A DNA stretch of 64,000 nt, from the NCBI GenBank assembly GCA_030425385.1, contig JAUIAH010000017.1, forward strand, positions 1 through 64,000. Reading direction: 5' to 3'. Source of the stretch: Verrucomicrobiia bacterium. Its GTDB lineage: Bacteria; Verrucomicrobiota; Verrucomicrobiia; Verrucomicrobiales; DEV007. The notes below the pieces were generated by a model. It saw nothing but the letters and a program-made list of their open reading frames with translations, did no database searches and had not been told where the DNA came from. The first letter of the stretch is position 1; the number at the start of each line of letters is the position of its first letter. Below are positions 24,466 through 33,466 of this stretch, one piece after another. A program made the position numbers and the translations under genes.

Positions 24466-26544
24466 CTAACGTCCGAACAAGCGTCCCAGGAAGGACTTCT
24501 TCTTAGGCTTGGCCTTCACCGTTTGGGGGCGAGGGGCGGGCTTCGGTGCGGAGCGTGCCCGCGATGTGGAGCGTTTTCGGGAGCTAGCGGTGGAACGCTT
24601 GCGGGTGCGTTTCTTCTTGGAAGAGGAGGCGCGACTGCTGCTGCGAGAACTCGAGGCGCTGCTGCTCGACTTTACCTTATCTCCGCCCGGAGTGCGCACG
24701 AGGGCAAACATGTCGCGGCTAGGATTGCGGCGAGAATAGAGGGAATTGAAGAAGCGTTTGGCGAGTGGCGCGGCGGTCTTGCCACCGCTGGAGCCGCCTT
24801 CGTAGGCGACTGCGAAGGCGAATTGGGGATCGTTGGCTGGCACAAATCCGGCGAACCAGGTCATCTTCTTGTCACCTTTCCATTCAGCGGTGCCCGTCTT
24901 CGCGGCGACCTGGGCATGGCTGCAGTAGCCCTGTTTCCCCGTGCCGTGGCCGGCGTGGACGACATCCACCATGCCTCGTCGAATGGCTGCCAGAAGTTTA
25001 TCTGACATTTCCACACGACCGATGGCTTCCTTCTTGGAAACGTCGATCACTTGATTCAGATGGTCTTGCTTCTGCTTGATGAGACGGGCGCGCCAAACGT
25101 CTTTCCCGTTGGCGATACCGGTCATTGATTGAGCGACTTGGAGGGGCGTGGCCTCAATGTAACCTTGACCAATGGCGAAGTTAGCAATGTCGCCAAGATA
25201 CATGTGATGCCCGTGATTCTCCATCATCCAGGCATTGGTCGGCAGCAATCCAGGACTCTCGTCGAGTGGGATCTTGGTGAGCTGCCCGAACCCGAAATTC
25301 CGTGCCTCGCGGATCAGGGGTTCTGATCCGACTTTCTGACCTACTGTGTAGAACCAGGTATTGCACGAGCGTGCGATCGCTTTCTGCAGAGTCATCTTGC
25401 CTTCGTTGCTAGAGTGCCAGTTCCGCTTGTAGTGCGCCCCAACGCGGATCTTGCCCGGACAGTCGAAATAGGAATTCGGTGTGATGGTGCCTTCTTTCAA
25501 GGCGGCCAGAGTGATTGGCACCTTGAAGGTCGAGGCCGGGGGATAGCCGGCTTGGAAGGCGCGGCCGTAGAGCGGGTTGTTGGGATCTTCTAGCAGTTTG
25601 CTGAATTTCTCTTGAGAAATGCTAGGGACGAAATCGTTGAGATCGTAGCGCGGGAAGGAGGCCATGGCCAAGATCTCGCCATTGTCCGTGTCTACCACCA
25701 CCATCGAACTCCGATAATAAAGGACGTCCTCGGCCAGCTTCTGCATGTTGGCGTCTAACGTTGTCACGATCGTGTTGCCAGCCATGGGCTGCTGAAGCAT
25801 ATCGCGCTCAATCTCCCGGCCTTCGGCATCGAAGATGATGTTCAGTTTGCCAGGGGTTCCCCGAAGTTCCTCGTCGAAGGAAGCCTCCAAGCCAGCCTTG
25901 CCCTCCCATTCGTAGAAGAGCGGGTCGCCATTCTCGATCGGCCCGGTGGGGAGCGGCTTCGTGAGACCGGTGTAACCGATGATGTGGCAGGCCACTTTCC
26001 CGCGGGGATAGTGTCGAAGGTAGACCGGATGGGCGATCAATCCGAAGGAACTCAGCTTATCCTCCACCGCTTTGCGCTGGCGATCTGTGAGTTCGTGACG
26101 GCCCACTAACAGATAGGGAAGCCAATGGCGATTGTGATAGTGATCAACGAAGTCCTGGGATTCCTTCACCCAGTAGTCAACCTGATCAGATTCTTTGCCA
26201 CCAAAGCAGAGGATATTCAATTGCTCCAAAGCAGCTTGGCCGTAGGCGGCGATTTCTTGATCGGTCGCGTTGGAGAGATTGGGAAACTTGAGCGCAGGGA
26301 AATAGCCCACGCGATTGGTGGCCAGGGGACGTCCGTCGCGATCAACGATCTGGCCACGAGGGGCGGGGATTGTCAGCAGCAGGGTGCGGGCTCCGCGCTG
26401 GGTTTCCCAGGATGGGGTCACCCCGGTGGGAACGCTTTCTTCGGCTTCCGCTCCGGCCGCCTTCTCCTCGGTCGCCGGGGCGGCGTGGAGAACGGCGGAG
26501 AGGCACCACAAGAGCGTGAGAAAGCAGATGGGGAACGATTTCAT
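24466..26544 (-). CDS. mrdA: Penicillin-binding protein 2 (elongation transpeptidase) with basic Ser-rich tail
   Basis: A 692-residue class B PBP. The N-terminal segment MKSFPICFLTLLWCLSAVLH is a signal/anchor; APRGQIVDRDGRPLATNR starts the dimerisation domain. The transpeptidase motifs are YPPASTFK (Ser338, Lys341), SCN at about 393 and KTGTAEWKG near 549. It crosslinks peptidoglycan during elongation with RodA/MreB (not in the window). Unusual: the last 80 residues form a low-complexity Ser/Arg/Lys tail (SSSASSSRSSSRASSS, KKKRTRKRST) ending in KKKSFLGRLFGR, placed in the periplasm, where a basic tail may bind teichoic or anionic polymers. The tail is absent from ordinary PBP2. Confidence 0.9.
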   Translation of the reverse strand: MKSFPICFLTLLWCLSAVLHAAPATEEKAAGAEAEESVPTGVTPSWETQRGARTLLLTIPAPRGQIVDRDGRPLATNRVGYFPALKFPNLSNATDQEIAAYGQAALEQLNILCFGGKESDQVDYWVKESQDFVDHYHNRHWLPYLLVGRHELTDRQRKAVEDKLSSFGLIAHPVYLRHYPRGKVACHIIGYTGLTKPLPTGPIENGDPLFYEWEGKAGLEASFDEELRGTPGKLNIIFDAEGREIERDMLQQPMAGNTIVTTLDANMQKLAEDVLYYRSSMVVVDTDNGEILAMASFPRYDLNDFVPSISQEKFSKLLEDPNNPLYGRAFQAGYPPASTFKVPITLAALKEGTITPNSYFDCPGKIRVGAHYKRNWHSSNEGKMTLQKAIARSCNTWFYTVGQKVGSEPLIREARNFGFGQLTKIPLDESPGLLPTNAWMMENHGHHMYLGDIANFAIGQGYIEATPLQVAQSMTGIANGKDVWRARLIKQKQDHLNQVIDVSKKEAIGRVEMSDKLLAAIRRGMVDVVHAGHGTGKQGYCSHAQVAAKTGTAEWKGDKKMTWFAGFVPANDPQFAFAVAYEGGSSGGKTAAPLAKRFFNSLYSRRNPSRDMFALVRTPGGDKVKSSSSASSSRSSSRASSSKKKRTRKRSTASSRKRSTSRARSAPKPAPRPQTVKAKPKKKSFLGRLFGR

Positions 26545-26579
26545 GGTTTTGTGAGCGTAGATGATGTCTGGGGGAAAAG

Positions 26580-28193
26580 CTAGGATTGATGCGTTTCGAG
26601 GTAGTGAAGAATCTCACGCGCGCTCTTCAGACTGAATCCTGGAAGCGCTGCGATGTCCTCCACAGGGGTGTTTCGCAGACGGGCCACGGAGCCGAAGGCC
26701 TTCAGCAGAGCGGCTTTGCGTCGCTGACTCACGCCCGGGCAGTCATCGAGCACGCTCTCGGCGATGCGGCGTTTCATCAGCAACTGATGATAGCCGTTGG
26801 CAAAGCGGTGCGCCTCGTCTCGAATCCGTTGCAGGAGGCGGAGCGCGCCCATGTCGTGCGGCAAGATGAGCGGATCCGAGACCCCTGGGCGGTAGATTTC
26901 CTCAAACTCCTTCGCCAAGCCAATGATAGGTAACGCGCTCAGCCCCAGGCGCTGAAGCTCACGGCAGGCGCTGGAAAGCTGGCCTTTCCCGCCATCGACG
27001 ATCACGAGATCTGGCAAGCGTACGAGGGGCTTGCCCCGAGCGTCCTTCCGCTCTTCCAAATCAGCGCCGAGCCGTTGCATCACCTCGACGGGTGATTCCT
27101 GGCTGGACGCAGACACCTCAGGATGGGCATCGGCTGCTTGGGAAAGAATCCGAGCGTAACGACGCCGGACCACCTCCGCCATGCTTGCGAAATCATCCTG
27201 GCCTTTCACCGTCTTGATTCGATAGCGGCGGTAGTTCGCATTGTTTGGCAAGCCATTGGCGAATCGCACCATGGAAGCGACGACATGCGTGGTGGAAATA
27301 TTCGAAATATCGAAACATTCCATTACCAAGGGAGCTGTTTCCAAGTGCAGGACCTCCTGCAATTCTTCCACATCACGTAGGGCCTCGGCCTCTTTGTTCT
27401 CGGGCAGCCCGCGTTTGGTGCGCGTGAAGCGTCGGGCCGGGCTCAAGGTCTTCTTGAGATGATCAAGCACATCGCGCAACTCGGCCGCGCGTTCGAACTG
27501 CAACGTCGCTGCGGCCGACTGCATCTGCTCTTCCAACTCGCCTAACAATTCCCTCGATTTCCCTTCCAGAAACGCACAGGCCTCCTCCACGCGTTGAATG
27601 TAGGCCTCGCGGGAGATCTTGCCAATGCAGGGCGCGGTGCAATTCTTGATCACATCGTCATGACAATGCTTGTAGTCCTCTTCCCCCGGATTGAGCGGGC
27701 GGCAACTCCGGAGTCCGAAGCGACGGTTCACCCAGGCCACGGTGGTCCGCAGTGCGCCAGAGTGCGCAAAGGGTCCGAAGTAACGGGCCCCGTCTTCCTT
27801 CCGTACCCGTGAGAGTTGGAAACGGGGAAAGGGATCTTCCAAATGCACCTTGAGCAAGAGGAAGCGTTTATCGTCGCGGAAACTGACATTGTACTTGGGG
27901 CGAAATTCTTTGATCAGTTTGCCCTCTAACAGAAGGCTCTCCGCTTCATTGCGCACCTGGTGAATGTCGAAATCGTAGATGCTCTTGATCAGCGCGCGTG
28001 TCTTTAAGTCCGCCATCGTTTGCCGTGAAGGCGTGAAATATTGGCTCAGACGCTTACGTAAATCCCGCGCCTTCCCCACGTAGATCACGCGATTGAGTCG
28101 ATCGCGCATGAGGTAGACACCGGGCTGATGTGGGACTTCCTGCAGTTTCTTACGCAGGTCCGCCTTCTCACGCGGGGCGGGTTGGTCAGGCAT
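26580..28193 (-). CDS. uvrC: Excinuclease ABC subunit C
   Basis: A 537-residue UvrC, shorter than the usual 600 because the C-terminal HhH region is compact. The GIY-YIG nuclease starts at PGVYLMRDRLNRVIYVGKA; a Cys-containing HCHDDVIKNCTAPC segment follows, then the UVR motif (ATLQFERAAELRD) and the RNase-H-like endonuclease domain with ECFDISNIS (catalytic Asp), VIVDGGKGQLSSA and RIRDEAHRFANGYH. It ends in helix-hairpin-helix motifs (LLKAFGSVARLRN, IAALPGFSLKSAREIL). Makes both incisions in nucleotide excision repair with UvrAB. 36 bp precede PBP2 and 21 bp separate it from the upstream M23 gene. Confidence 0.94.
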   Translation of the reverse strand: MPDQPAPREKADLRKKLQEVPHQPGVYLMRDRLNRVIYVGKARDLRKRLSQYFTPSRQTMADLKTRALIKSIYDFDIHQVRNEAESLLLEGKLIKEFRPKYNVSFRDDKRFLLLKVHLEDPFPRFQLSRVRKEDGARYFGPFAHSGALRTTVAWVNRRFGLRSCRPLNPGEEDYKHCHDDVIKNCTAPCIGKISREAYIQRVEEACAFLEGKSRELLGELEEQMQSAAATLQFERAAELRDVLDHLKKTLSPARRFTRTKRGLPENKEAEALRDVEELQEVLHLETAPLVMECFDISNISTTHVVASMVRFANGLPNNANYRRYRIKTVKGQDDFASMAEVVRRRYARILSQAADAHPEVSASSQESPVEVMQRLGADLEERKDARGKPLVRLPDLVIVDGGKGQLSSACRELQRLGLSALPIIGLAKEFEEIYRPGVSDPLILPHDMGALRLLQRIRDEAHRFANGYHQLLMKRRIAESVLDDCPGVSQRRKAALLKAFGSVARLRNTPVEDIAALPGFSLKSAREILHYLETHQS

Positions 28194-28213
28194 GGTTGGC
28201 GTGAAGGGAAATG

Positions 28214-29242
28214 TTAGAAACGTCCAGCGACGAGTCTAACATAGCGGTCTCCGCTGGATGTGAGTGCTCTGCCCGAGCTGTTCAGGCGTTTGCGCGTTTG
28301 GCTATAGTGTGATTTCTGAGAATCCTTCACCCAACTGAGGCTGGGTCCCGCTGGCATGATCTCGGGGGAGACGCTGGTGACTTGGAGGGGCAGGCCAGAG
28401 CCATCAAAGGCGATTTCCCAACAGCTACCATGACCGTGATCGCTATCGAGGAGCCAGTGATAACGCGAGAGGAGATCGAGACGGCTGCCTTCCTTGGGAA
28501 TGAGGACTTTGTAATGAGGCGAGCGGCTCTTGAGGAAGGCGGAAATGGAGAGATTCGGTTGAGCGCGGCAGGCGAGGAGATACTCGGCGACAGGTATGCC
28601 TGCAAGGTTCAGCCCATTGTAGATGCCATGGGGATTCCCCGTCCCATCGATGGTGCCGTGCCAGGTATTGAACTCTCGGTCTAACAAAAGGTTGATCTCA
28701 AAGTGGAGATGGGCGCGGGTCCGATCAAGCCCAGGACCAGTGTGACCGAGGATCCCTAACGGAGTGCCTGCGTGCACTTCCTGACCGATGTCCACATCAG
28801 TGGTGCGGAGATGGGCGTAGAGCGAGTAGTAGGGGCCATCCTCACACACATGCTCCACCACGACATACTTGCCATAGGAGCTGAACTTCGTCACCGGATT
28901 GACGTGGACCACCTGTCCGGGAGCCACGCTCCAAACGAGGTCTAACGGTTCCCCTTGCCGATCGCGACGAGTAGGTTTGATGTCGAGGCCTTCATGAAAT
29001 TTCGCGTAGACCACGGAGCCCTTGCTCCCGACTGGCGTCCGGGTGAACCCGTACTGGCCACCCTGCCACACGTTGTAAGTCTTATTGTCCCAGTAGCGGG
29101 GCACATACATGTAGAAGCTCTCGTAGTCTCCCGAGTAGAGGGCTCGATTGGCCGTCGGGAGAATCCACGTTTGCTGTGCAGCAAGCGGCGCAAGCGTGAA
29201 GAGGCACGCGAAGACCGACGCGACGCAGATGGTCCTCACCAT
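28214..29242 (-). CDS. Exported M23-family (LytM/peptidase) metallopeptidase
   Basis: A 342-residue protein with signal peptide MVRTICVASVFACLFTLAPLAA. The LytM catalytic sites are present: KFHEGLDIKP (first His and Asp zinc ligands), PYYSLYAHLRT, and GHTGPGLDRTRAHLHFEI (last His). It would cut peptide crosslinks in peptidoglycan or act as an activator of amidases. An extra 120-residue C-terminal part (about 220-342) contains SRYHWLLDSDHGHGSCWEIAF. The ATG follows directly on the stop of the upstream gene (29243), implying co-translation. The neighbouring PBP2 fits cell-wall remodelling. Confidence 0.88.
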   Translation of the reverse strand: MVRTICVASVFACLFTLAPLAAQQTWILPTANRALYSGDYESFYMYVPRYWDNKTYNVWQGGQYGFTRTPVGSKGSVVYAKFHEGLDIKPTRRDRQGEPLDLVWSVAPGQVVHVNPVTKFSSYGKYVVVEHVCEDGPYYSLYAHLRTTDVDIGQEVHAGTPLGILGHTGPGLDRTRAHLHFEINLLLDREFNTWHGTIDGTGNPHGIYNGLNLAGIPVAEYLLACRAQPNLSISAFLKSRSPHYKVLIPKEGSRLDLLSRYHWLLDSDHGHGSCWEIAFDGSGLPLQVTSVSPEIMPAGPSLSWVKDSQKSHYSQTRKRLNSSGRALTSSGDRYVRLVAGRF

Positions 29243-29698
29243 TTATTGAAACTGCGAGAACTTCTTCTCGAACACTTCCATGTCTTCAGGGCGAAGCTTC
29301 TCCCAGATCACGATCTGGCCATCATCATTGTGATAGTCAATTCGCGTCACCGCGCGTGGCTCTCCTTGCACCACGGCGAGGAGTAATTTGCCTGAATGCG
29401 TCTGGGTGATCGCCTGGAGCGAGTTTCGTCCACCAGTGGTGAGACGGAAGACCACACCCCAGCCGCCGTCGTCGCCATCGAAGGGGGCAAAGCTGCGGAT
29501 CTGGCGATGATGAATGGTGGGCGATTTCTCGTAGAAGAAGCCAGAACCTGCTGGCCACTCGAAGACGCGCTTGCTCCCTGCATACTGGGCGTCCGTCTGG
29601 GCGTGGAAAGACACAATGTGCTTGGAGGCGCGGCGGCCCATACCCAGGCAGCTAAGCCCCAGGATCAGGACGAGGAGGAGGGCGAAACGTCTTCTCAT
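29243..29698 (-). CDS. SecDF P1-head-like exported protein
   Basis: A 151-residue protein with N-terminal signal (MRRRFALLLVLILGLSCLGMG; the Cys may be lipidated but the lipobox is imperfect). The rest resembles the isolated P1 head subdomain of SecD: HAQTDAQYAGSKRVFEW, an RQIRSFAPFDGDDG segment, then GVVFRLTTGGRNSLQAITQTHSGKLLLAVVQGE, which matches the V-F-LT-G..L...T..N.GK.LA...DG layout. No transmembrane channel part follows. Its role is unknown; a small periplasmic chaperone-like or surface role is possible. First gene of the minus-strand run towards uvrC. Confidence 0.6.
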   Translation of the reverse strand: MRRRFALLLVLILGLSCLGMGRRASKHIVSFHAQTDAQYAGSKRVFEWPAGSGFFYEKSPTIHHRQIRSFAPFDGDDGGWGVVFRLTTGGRNSLQAITQTHSGKLLLAVVQGEPRAVTRIDYHNDDGQIVIWEKLRPEDMEVFEKKFSQFQ

Positions 29699-29830
29699 GG
29701 GCTAAACAAATCGCGAATGGCGCGAGAATGCAATGGCAAAGTCCGCTGGGGGCGGCGCTTGACCCAGGCTCCAGGGAAATTTCTCGCAATTCACGTGACG
29801 ACCGCTTTGGTGGAAGCCGTCTGAGTTATC

Positions 29831-32239
29831 ATGGCGACGCCTACTATCTTCATCGGCCTCGGGACCACGGGATTGCGTGTGCTCGAGGATCTGCAGCGAT
29901 TCTACTACGGCACCTTTGGCAAGAACAAGCCGGACCACGTGGAGATGATCTTCACGGAGACGGATACCGCTGTGGAACGGCATCCAACGCCTGCGGGGGA
30001 TTCGATCGAGGCGGTCTACACGCCTTTGGAATCGCCTTCGAAAGCGGTGGAATACCTGCAGCAGACCCCCTTGAAGCCTGATATGAGTTGGGTCCCCGAT
30101 CCAGGATTGCTCAATCACGAAGGGGTCGGGGCAGGGGGCATGCGCTGCTTTGGAAGGTTGGCTCTCTGGAGCATGCCTCGAAGCGTGGGCAAGGACATGC
30201 ACATGGCGCAGTTGGAGGAGAAGATTCGTCAGGCCCATGCGCGCCTAGGCCACGCGCCAGACGTGCATGTGTATGTCGTCAGTTCCTTGGCTGGTGGCAC
30301 GGGCTCGGGGACCTTCATTGATGTCGCCTACCTGACGCGATTCTGCATCACGCCCAACCAGGATGGCCAGACGCGCATCTATGGCGTCTTTCTCTTGCCG
30401 CCGAGTTATCACAAGAATGATCGGATGTTGGCGAATGCCTACGCCTGTTTGCGGGACTTGAAGAACCACAGTCGTCCGGACTTTGCCTATAATGGGCGTT
30501 GGCCCATCAGTTCGCGGCCTCCTGAAGGATTTCCGAAAGGATTGGGTCCCTATGAATTGACGACCTTCATTTCGCCCGATTGGGGTGGGAATCAAACCGT
30601 CGACTACCATCATTTGCTCAAACTAGCGGCTGTCTTTCTCTTCACGGGAAGTCTTGGGTTTTCCAGTTATCGTGGCGCGCGCATTGTCGATGCGCAGAAT
30701 TTCAATAAGGAGGGGCGATTTGGGAAACACTCTTTCGTGAGTCTCGCGAGTGTGTTGTATCCGACTTTAGAAGTGGAAGAAGCGGTGGCGACAACCTTTG
30801 CCATCGAGCATTTGCAACGCCTTTATGATCCCGCCAACTGTTATGGTCACCGGATTAAGGGTGATATCGGTGCGGAAGCCAATCGGCGACCGATTGCGCG
30901 TGACATGGATGCGGTGGTCTTGGCGGCCTTTGCAGAAATGACGGATGCGGGCCCGCGTGGGGACCTGGAGGCCTACCTCGACGAGAAGGTGAATCAATTG
31001 ATCCGCAAGGATATCACGGAATCTCCTAGAGAATTCATTTATCGACTCTTTCGCAGCGAGGAGCGTGAAGAAATGTATGAATTTGTTCGCAATAAGGTGA
31101 GTCAAGCTGAGAAGGTCATCATTGATCGGCTCCATCACTTTGTGAAAGAGGCGGTAGAGGATTCGGAATCACTCAGCTATGGGAAGTTACAGCTCAAGCG
31201 TGCGCACGACTATCTTGAACAGACGGCCACTTATTGGAACAACTTTCAAATCGAGAAGTGGGACAAACGGCTGCGTGGGCTGGCGAAATGGGTGGTGGAA
31301 GGCACGCCGCGTTATATTCCCGGAGAGAAGCGCCAGGTGATTGTGGAGCGGTTGCGGTCGGTGTTAGAGCTGCTCAAGATGCATCATCTCCAGCCACGCT
31401 TACTCGCAATCTGCAAATACATCGAGCAGGGGCAATCGGGAGACTATATGACAACGCCCTTGCCGACCCTCTATCAGGTGAATGACATGATCACCAAGGC
31501 GCGTTTAGCGACGGGAGAAGCTTCAGAGACGGTTGATACGAAACCGACTTTGGTGCTGAATCTAGGTAAGAAGCGCGATGAATTGCTCAATCGCAGAGAT
31601 TCGCCGCGGCAGATCCACGAACATTATCCCACCGGATCTTTTGCCAATGAGGTGAAGGAGGCCACGACACGCTTCAATGCGGCAAGAGGCACGGAAGGAG
31701 AGGAATCTGAGAGCAAGCGTGTGTTTGGATACACGGATTCGCTGTGGGAACACTTGCGGGCGGTACAACGGGAGGAAACGCTGGACGCTCTCTTCTATGA
31801 GCGGCCTGTGCAACGGTATATGACACGGCTACGAGCACATCAGTGTGTTCCCGATTTCGATATAGGAAAGTTCATTCGGGAGAAACCGGGAGAATTGAAG
31901 CATTTGGCGGAATTAGCGGTAATGAATCCAATCATGTTGGAACGGGCCATTGTGAATGCTGGGAATGATTATCCCAAAGTAATCATCGCTCCCGATCAAG
32001 CGACTGAGAACGATGCAAAGAAAGCCTTGGAGAAACAAGGCTGTGATTTGTTCAATAACAATGGGCCTCATGCCTTTGTCGCCTGTCCTGACATGCGGAA
32101 CATGATTGTCTTTCTCGATGAACGCGGTGATTTCAATCCGCTAAACGATATTTCGAACATTGAGACCTGGAAGACGAATGCAAATGCGGAGAATCCCGCT
32201 AAGATCAATGCCTATCGGACAGGGGCTGCTGATGAATAA
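29831..32239 (+). CDS. Large tubulin/FtsZ-superfamily protein (Tubulin_2-like)
   Basis: An 802-residue protein. The N-terminal 300 residues fit a tubulin-like GTPase: PTIFIGLGTTGLRVLEDLQ (phosphate-binding loop 1), EMIFTETDTAVERHP, and VYVVSSLAGGTGSGTFIDV, where LAGGTGSGT (153-161) is the G-box equal to the tubulin signature GGGTGSG. Length and an extended helical C-terminus (about 430-660) separate it from FtsZ and BtubA/B, and match the 'tubulin-like' family PF13809. No membrane segment. Such proteins are thought to form filaments or scaffolds, but function is largely unknown. Two MacB-like permease genes follow 6 bp downstream, suggesting a joint envelope function. Confidence 0.8.
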   Translation: MATPTIFIGLGTTGLRVLEDLQRFYYGTFGKNKPDHVEMIFTETDTAVERHPTPAGDSIEAVYTPLESPSKAVEYLQQTPLKPDMSWVPDPGLLNHEGVGAGGMRCFGRLALWSMPRSVGKDMHMAQLEEKIRQAHARLGHAPDVHVYVVSSLAGGTGSGTFIDVAYLTRFCITPNQDGQTRIYGVFLLPPSYHKNDRMLANAYACLRDLKNHSRPDFAYNGRWPISSRPPEGFPKGLGPYELTTFISPDWGGNQTVDYHHLLKLAAVFLFTGSLGFSSYRGARIVDAQNFNKEGRFGKHSFVSLASVLYPTLEVEEAVATTFAIEHLQRLYDPANCYGHRIKGDIGAEANRRPIARDMDAVVLAAFAEMTDAGPRGDLEAYLDEKVNQLIRKDITESPREFIYRLFRSEEREEMYEFVRNKVSQAEKVIIDRLHHFVKEAVEDSESLSYGKLQLKRAHDYLEQTATYWNNFQIEKWDKRLRGLAKWVVEGTPRYIPGEKRQVIVERLRSVLELLKMHHLQPRLLAICKYIEQGQSGDYMTTPLPTLYQVNDMITKARLATGEASETVDTKPTLVLNLGKKRDELLNRRDSPRQIHEHYPTGSFANEVKEATTRFNAARGTEGEESESKRVFGYTDSLWEHLRAVQREETLDALFYERPVQRYMTRLRAHQCVPDFDIGKFIREKPGELKHLAELAVMNPIMLERAIVNAGNDYPKVIIAPDQATENDAKKALEKQGCDLFNNNGPHAFVACPDMRNMIVFLDERGDFNPLNDISNIETWKTNANAENPAKINAYRTGAADE

Positions 32240-32245
32240 AGGCGC

Positions 32246-33466
32246 ATGAAACTGCTGCGTGAATTCGGTGAAAGCCTGCGTATTGCGCTGGGATCCGTAT
32301 TCGCGCACAAATTGCGTGCTGCTTTGGCGACGCTTGGAATCGTCATCGGTGTGTTCACAGTCACGCTCATGGCCACCGCCATCCAGGGGTTGAATACCGC
32401 TTTTGCCAATAGCATCTCTGCAATTGGATCAGACGTGCTTTATATCCAACGCTTCTCTTGGGGGCCTTCGGATGACTGGTGGAAAGTGCGCGCCCGGCAA
32501 CCGATCACGATGGCCCAAGCGGAGCGCTTGGCCGAGCGCGCGACATTGGTGGAAGGCGTTTCTGTGGAATCGGGTTATGGGGGCTCGGTCACCTTTGAGG
32601 ATCGCGTGGCGAGCGGCGTGCGTGTGTTAGGCCAAACGGCGCAAGCGGCACGCGTGCATGGGGTCGAACTCACTGAAGGGCGCTTCATCAGCGAGGCGGA
32701 GTCCGACGGAGGGCGCCCGGTCGTGGTGCTGGGGGCAACCTTGGCAGCGAATCTGTTTCCCTACGGGGGGGCTTTGGGGGAACGCGTTCGCATTGGAAAC
32801 CTCGGATTTCGCGTGATCGGGGTTGCTGCGAAAGTGGGCGACTTCGCATTCGGTGACCTCGACAACCAAGTGACCATTCCCCTGCGACGTCTTGCCAGCG
32901 ATTTCCTCACCAACCCCGAAGTGACCATTGCCGTGAAAGTCGCCGCGGGGGTGCCCCTGGATGAGGCGAAAGAGGAACTTCGCTGGGTCATGCGGGACGT
33001 TCGCAAGGTTCCGTTAGGCAAGGATGATGATTTCTCGGTGAATGATCAGCGGTCGATTCTGGATGTCTTCGGCACAGTGACCGGAATCGCGGGGTCCGCG
33101 GGACTCTTCATCACGGGGCTCTCTCTCTTTGTCGGAGGAATTGGGATCATGAACGTTATGTTTGTTTCCGTGACCGAGCGCACGCAAGAGATTGGCGTGC
33201 GCAAGGCGCTTGGCGCGAAGTATCGCGCCATTCTTTCTCAATTCTTGGCGGAAGCCGCGACCATCTGCGTCTTTGGGGGTCTGCTAGCGTTGGCCATGGC
33301 GTGGGGAGCCACCTTCATTGCCCAGCGCTGGCTGCCAGTCACCATTTCGCCCATGATCGTGATCCTCGCTTTGTCCGTTTCGGCGATCACTGGCTTGATC
33401 GCGGGATTCTTACCAGCACATCGGGCTGCACGCATGAAACCTGTGGATGCCTTGCGCAGTGAGTGA
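32246..33466 (+). CDS. MacB/FtsX-type ABC permease 1
   Basis: A 406-residue membrane protein. One N-terminal membrane segment (AALATLGIVIGVFTVTLMAT) is followed by a large extracytoplasmic domain of about 220 residues (MacB_PCD: VSVESGYGGSVTFEDRVASG, ELTEGRFISEAESDGGRPVVVLG) and three C-terminal segments (GLFITGLSLFVGGIGIMNVMF, FLAEAATICVFGGLLALAMAW, VILALSVSAITGLIAGFLP). The coupling motif VTERTQEIGVRKALGAKYR is present, which normally docks a LolD/MacB ATPase. Mechanotransmission ABC proteins move or eject lipoproteins and drugs across the envelope. No ATPase is encoded adjacent. Confidence 0.88.
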   Translation: MKLLREFGESLRIALGSVFAHKLRAALATLGIVIGVFTVTLMATAIQGLNTAFANSISAIGSDVLYIQRFSWGPSDDWWKVRARQPITMAQAERLAERATLVEGVSVESGYGGSVTFEDRVASGVRVLGQTAQAARVHGVELTEGRFISEAESDGGRPVVVLGATLAANLFPYGGALGERVRIGNLGFRVIGVAAKVGDFAFGDLDNQVTIPLRRLASDFLTNPEVTIAVKVAAGVPLDEAKEELRWVMRDVRKVPLGKDDDFSVNDQRSILDVFGTVTGIAGSAGLFITGLSLFVGGIGIMNVMFVSVTERTQEIGVRKALGAKYRAILSQFLAEAATICVFGGLLALAMAWGATFIAQRWLPVTISPMIVILALSVSAITGLIAGFLPAHRAARMKPVDALRSE

